From contig NZ_AP018441.1 of the NCBI RefSeq assembly GCF_009937975.1, positions 372,001-436,000 of the forward strand: DNA of 64,000 nt, given 5' to 3'. Position 1 is the first letter of the stretch. Every line of letters begins with the position of its first letter. This document shows positions 60,764 to 64,000 of the stretch, one piece after another. The notes beneath the pieces were generated by a model. The model was not told the DNA's origin. It did no database searches and saw only the letters and a program-made list of their open reading frames with translations. Source of the DNA: Undibacterium sp. YM2 (GTDB lineage Bacteria; Pseudomonadota; Gammaproteobacteria; Burkholderiales; Burkholderiaceae_D). Position numbers and translations under genes: made by a program.

Positions 60764-62704
60764 CTATTTTTCCTGTACTAATGGCGTTTTTTTATCCATG
60801 ACTTCACGGCAATCACCCTTGAGGGTGGAGTTGTCATAATTGGTCCAGCCATAACTATCGACATAACGGGTATGAGGTTTGAGCTGCTTGCTGAGTATGC
60901 TCCACTCCAGTTTTTCATCGGGGTAACGGATATTAGCCATGTCCAGCAGGCTGTGGAAAACGTTTTCTGTCGATAACTTTGCTTTCTGGTGCCGGCGCAA
61001 CTGCACTATCTTGTCCGGGAAATGTTCTTGATAAGCATCTGAATACCACATGAATGCCGGGACATGGAATTCGTACTGGGTATTGTGACCATGGAAAGCC
61101 AGGTTGCAACTGCCGTCATACAAGGTCTGGCCATGGTCTGATATATAAAATAGTGAAGTGATTTGCGAACTGGTTTTCAGCTTCTGTATGACTTCTGACA
61201 GCATCCAGTCTGTGTACAAGATGGAATTGTCATAACTGTTGTTCAGCGCCTGCTTGTTTTTCAGGTCGGTATAGGCAGGATTGACGACGCCATATAAAGA
61301 AGGTTTCCAGTTATCAAAAGACTGCGGATGGCGGTGGCTGTAATTCCAGTGATTGCCCAGAGTGTGCAAAACGATGAGTTTCTTCGGCGCGGCATCTCGC
61401 ATGGCATTTGCCATGGGTTCCAGCAAGACCTGGTCAAGATTGGAGCTATTGGTAAAGCCCCCCAGGTTTAAAAACTGGGTGACATCAGCTTCTTTGGCGA
61501 AGACCGAGGTTGGCGTATCGAACTGGCCAAAGCTCATCTGGTTTGACAGCCAGTAAGTCTTGAATCCGGCTTCCTTGAAGGCGGTCAGGAATGACTTTTC
61601 AGAAAAACCTGCCTTCAGGCTTTGTGCCGCCGGCTTGCGCGAGACGATGATGGGCACCGACAAACGGGTGGCAGAGACTGCAGTCACCACGTCGCTGAAA
61701 CTGACCAGATTGCTTTCTTTTTTCAGCAAGGGATTGGTGTCACGCTCATAACCATTCAGGCTCCAGCGGTCAAAGCGCGAAGACTCGCCTATCACCATGA
61801 TGATGGTTTGTGGTGTTGTCGGGTTGCCATCCAGATGCGCCTGGAAGCGGAAAGCCCGGCTTTTCTCTGACAGTTTGGCCAAGTAATCACGCTCTACCCA
61901 AAAATCATTGCCGCGCAAGACCAGGCCAAATGGCCAGCTCCGTATATACGTCTCTTCGTCATAAGGGATTTTGGCCCAGTGTGGCAACGGGGGCAGGTTC
62001 TTTTTGAGGCTGGCATGCCAGCGCGTCAGCATGTCTGCAGAGGCGCTGGCCGGGCTTGCCTCCGCCGCAGAGGCCGACACAGATGCAGATGCACTGGCTT
62101 CTTCCTCTTCATCTTCGTCTTTTTCCTCATCTTCCGTTGAGGCTGAAGCTGGTGTTGCTGCTGCGCTACCACTGGCTTTGCTGGCACTGGCAGTAACTGC
62201 TGCCTTGGCGACGCCTATCTGTTCACCATAAGTCCAGGTGGCAATGCCGACGATAAAAAGCAGCAAAACTGCCCAGCGTGAACGGTGTGTCCAGTCCCAG
62301 TGCGTATGGTTTTTTGCAGCACGCAGCAGGCTCCACCACCAGACGCTTACTGCAATCACTAGCAATAACAGTAGCCAGACTTTATTGCCGAGAAATTCCA
62401 TTGCTTCCTTGGGGCTGGTCTCCACCATGATGCCCAGATGGTGGGTAGAGATGCCTTGTCCAAAATATAAGCGCAGGTAAACTTCAACAGGCACGGCAAA
62501 GAAGGCTGGCAGCAGCAGGTAGTGAAACCAGCGCGGTCTTTGCAGCAAGGCCCAGAAACCCAGCCAGGACACCAGCTCCATTACCAGCAGATGCCAGGGC
62601 TTTTCCACGGGCTGTCCTTGCAGCAAGGGGAAAAACGGCAGACATGAAATCAGCAGGTAGCTGAGAAGCAGGTACAGCGAAGCTGGACGAAACAGGACGG
62701 GCAT
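60764..62704 (-). CDS. phosphoethanolamine-transferase-like sulfatase-fold membrane enzyme
   Basis: This 646-residue protein has five hydrophobic helices in residues 1-165, then a 57-residue low-complexity stretch (168-224) of Ala/Ser/Lys, a Glu/Asp block and Ala/Ser again. The periplasmic alkaline-phosphatase-fold domain follows. The nucleophile region is VIGESSRFDRWSLNGY; aligned with CptA (GESTSRxRMSLYGY) the Thr becomes Ser309. Metal-site text includes LHTLGNHWNYS and YISDHGQTLYDG. Such enzymes add phosphoethanolamine to LPS or other envelope acceptors. The TM region, insert and sulfatase domain are all in one frame. It is divergent from the str operon. Confidence 0.88.
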   Translation of the reverse strand: MPVLFRPASLYLLLSYLLISCLPFFPLLQGQPVEKPWHLLVMELVSWLGFWALLQRPRWFHYLLLPAFFAVPVEVYLRLYFGQGISTHHLGIMVETSPKEAMEFLGNKVWLLLLLVIAVSVWWWSLLRAAKNHTHWDWTHRSRWAVLLLFIVGIATWTYGEQIGVAKAAVTASASKASGSAAATPASASTEDEEKDEDEEEEASASASVSASAAEASPASASADMLTRWHASLKKNLPPLPHWAKIPYDEETYIRSWPFGLVLRGNDFWVERDYLAKLSEKSRAFRFQAHLDGNPTTPQTIIMVIGESSRFDRWSLNGYERDTNPLLKKESNLVSFSDVVTAVSATRLSVPIIVSRKPAAQSLKAGFSEKSFLTAFKEAGFKTYWLSNQMSFGQFDTPTSVFAKEADVTQFLNLGGFTNSSNLDQVLLEPMANAMRDAAPKKLIVLHTLGNHWNYSHRHPQSFDNWKPSLYGVVNPAYTDLKNKQALNNSYDNSILYTDWMLSEVIQKLKTSSQITSLFYISDHGQTLYDGSCNLAFHGHNTQYEFHVPAFMWYSDAYQEHFPDKIVQLRRHQKAKLSTENVFHSLLDMANIRYPDEKLEWSILSKQLKPHTRYVDSYGWTNYDNSTLKGDCREVMDKKTPLVQEK

Positions 62705-63223
62705 TGTTATTTATATCTTGCGACAGGTTGGTCGGCTGCGCCGTACTAGCCTGGGTTTCAATGGAGAGACCCGGATTTTGCGGCAAGCGGCAGTTTAAGG
62801 GCGTAAATAGTAAATGATTTACTTTGTATTGACTGTATATATGCCGCAGGAATGAGAGATTTAAGCATATTTTGCTTTTCAGTTAATTCCCGGTTTTTCT
62901 GTATGGCCCGGTAAACCTTGATTTTTTGCTGAAATTTTCTACTCTGAAAGGCTGCTTGCACACCCGCAAATCGAGCTAAGCACTTGAATTGTAGAAATAA
63001 AAAGCGTTGACAGGCTTGTGCGAAGCGACATAAAATTGCGAGTTCTCGATTTTGGGTTTGCGTTTTCTATTGTTGGTTTGCCCGGTTTTGTCAGGCAGGC
63101 AATGCTTAAAAAGCAGGCAGCATATTGGGTGGGCCTGAGAATTCAGGCTAAAAATGATTTTAAGTTCCCGGGCAACCGTTTCCGGGTTTGTGTTTAACGT
63201 TGTATTTTGTTGGATTAAAAACG
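62705..63223. other. 519-bp region without a gene, upstream of rpsL
   Basis: The two minus-strand frames in this stretch (62758-62961 and 62976-63230) have no ribosome sites or recognisable sequence and overlap the str promoter; I treat the region as non-coding. It holds the promoter at 63007-63036 and a ~190-base rpsL leader. Confidence 0.6.
63007..63036 (+). promoter_or_regulatory. sigma-70 promoter of the str operon
   Basis: TTGACA (63007-63012) and TAAAAT (63031-63036) are spaced by 18 bases, close to consensus, in front of a ~185-base leader to rpsL. In many relatives rpoC lies directly before rpsL; here an unlinked gene is present upstream in opposite direction, so a separate promoter is expected. 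Confidence 0.75.
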
Positions 63224-63607
63224 ATGCCAACCATCAATCAACTGATTCGCCAACCACGTGTTTCTGCACGTGTGAAAAGCAAATCGCCGGCGCTGGAAAA
63301 CAGCCCGCAAAAACGTGGCGTTTGCACCCGCGTTTATACGACAACTCCAAAAAAGCCTAACTCGGCTTTGCGTAAAGTTGCCAAAGTTCGCCTGACTAAT
63401 GGTTTCGAAGTTATTTCGTACATTGGCGGTGAAGGCCATAACTTGCAAGAACATAGCGTGGTATTGCTGCGCGGTGGTCGTGTAAAGGATTTGCCAGGTG
63501 TTCGTTACCATATGGTTCGCGGTGCTTTGGATACTCAAGGCGTTAAAGACCGTAAGCAAGCTCGCTCCAAATATGGTGCTAAGCGCGCTAAGGCAGTTAA
63601 GAAGTAA
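63224..63607 (+). CDS. rpsL: 30S ribosomal protein S12
   Basis: This 127-residue protein reads [12 protein letters not shown], then [24 protein letters not shown] and [17 protein letters not shown], the universal S12 core. Lys43 (PKKPNSA) and Lys88 (GRVKDLPG) are both Lys, the streptomycin-sensitive state. The longer frame from 63188 is discounted because MPTINQ is the conserved N-terminus. Confidence 0.98.
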   Translation: MPTINQLIRQPRVSARVKSKSPALENSPQKRGVCTRVYTTTPKKPNSALRKVAKVRLTNGFEVISYIGGEGHNLQEHSVVLLRGGRVKDLPGVRYHMVRGALDTQGVKDRKQARSKYGAKRAKAVKK

Positions 63608-63752
63608 TTATCTCGTAATTTAATCTCCGTAAGCTATTACGGATCAGTGTCGGTTTGGAAATGAGCCGAGTAAGTGACCGGTTATGATGGCCTGTCGCGA
63701 GCGTGGAGCAAAATGTTGCTTTGTGCTCAACTGAAGATTGAAAGGAATTGAA

Positions 63753-64000
63753 ATGCCACGTCGTCGTGAGGTCCCGAAACGGGACGTACTGCCGGATCCA
63801 AAGTTCGGTAATGTAGAAGTAGCAAAATTTGTAAACGTATTGATGTTGTCCGGCAAGAAGTCTGTTGCTGAAGGCATCATCTACGGCGCATTTGACCACA
63901 TCCAACAAAAATCTGGTAAAGATCCTTTGGAAGTGTTTGCGCTGGCAATCAACAACGCCAAGCCACTGGTTGAGGTTAAATCCCGCCGTGTTGGTGGCGC
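63753..64000 (+). CDS. rpsG: 30S ribosomal protein S7, 3' truncated
   Basis: The first 82 codons of S7 are present: [20 protein letters not shown], then [20 protein letters not shown] and [23 protein letters not shown]. It has AAAGGAATTG as ribosome site, 145 bases after rpsL. The window ends inside the gene; fusA and tuf would be expected to follow. Confidence 0.97.
   Translation, partial: MPRRREVPKRDVLPDPKFGNVEVAKFVNVLMLSGKKSVAEGIIYGAFDHIQQKSGKDPLEVFALAINNAKPLVEVKSRRVGG

Noticed and set aside
62758..63230. Two short minus-strand frames upstream of rpsL
   Set aside because: No ribosome sites or recognisable features, and they cover the str promoter.
1..64000. CRISPR arrays, tRNA or rRNA genes, prophage, integrases or transposases
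   Set aside because: None could be recognised anywhere in the window on either strand.

Overview
The window looks like chromosome of a betaproteobacterium of the order Burkholderiales, most likely an Oxalobacteraceae member of the Undibacterium type. This is inferred from moderate GC, the gene order dac–dat–ybeD–lipB–lipA, an extra stand-alone infA, DUF4214 proteins, small DUF2917 and DUF2892 proteins, and rpsL–rpsG (str operon) at the right edge. No phage, CRISPR array, transposase, tRNA or rRNA was seen. The first and last genes are cut by the window ends.

Layout. 1-17 kb: a truncated CorC/HlyC-type protein; a large membrane GGDEF-EAL protein with GAF and PAS domains; a 6-phosphofructokinase with mixed active-site signature; a secreted DUF4214 protein; a sulfide/persulfide-type locus (Blh-like metallo-hydrolase, TauE/SafE exporter, BigR-like ArsR repressor) joined to an RND efflux pair and a DUF2892 protein; a queuosine-precursor transporter; and an HD-GYP protein. 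16.6-27.3 kb: a malonate catabolism block. A GntR/FCD regulator diverges from a TRAP transporter (dctPQM-like) run on into mdcACDEGBH and a carboxymuconolactone-decarboxylase-like secreted protein. A 14-bp perfect palindrome sits over the likely promoter, and a bidirectional terminator closes the block.

27.3-32 kb: infA, a di-heme cytochrome c, and two paralogous lipoprotein alpha/beta hydrolases flanking a periplasmic metallo-beta-lactamase-fold protein. 32-38.8 kb: the most unusual region, a compact five-gene minus-strand operon. It encodes a VioB-type ferritin-like protein, a LodA/GoxA-like quinoprotein split into two overlapping genes, a SPASM radical SAM enzyme and a LodB/QhpG-like flavoprotein. 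I read it as a self-modifying tryptophan-quinone (CTQ-like) oxidase system with an extra radical SAM step. 39-45 kb: a DUF4214 beta-repeat protein, a serine beta-lactamase-family hydrolase, an alpha/beta hydrolase with Asp in the nucleophile elbow, an AraC regulator and a small secreted protein.

45.4-57 kb: lipoate and cell-wall genes (lipA, lipB, ybeD, dat, dac) whose usual contiguity is broken by two accessory blocks. Each block has one edge at a copy of a ~100-117 bp inverted-repeat element (47191-47307 and 52520-52620). Then come a hydrolase, a 2Fe-2S ferredoxin-like protein and a VanZ-family membrane protein. 57-64 kb: an Mla-type lipid ABC transporter operon (permease, ATPase, MCE protein, lipoprotein), a phosphoethanolamine-transferase-like sulfatase-fold enzyme with a long Ala/Ser/Glu low-complexity insert, and the rpsL–rpsG start with a good sigma-70 promoter.

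All family assignments come from reading motifs; no database search was run.
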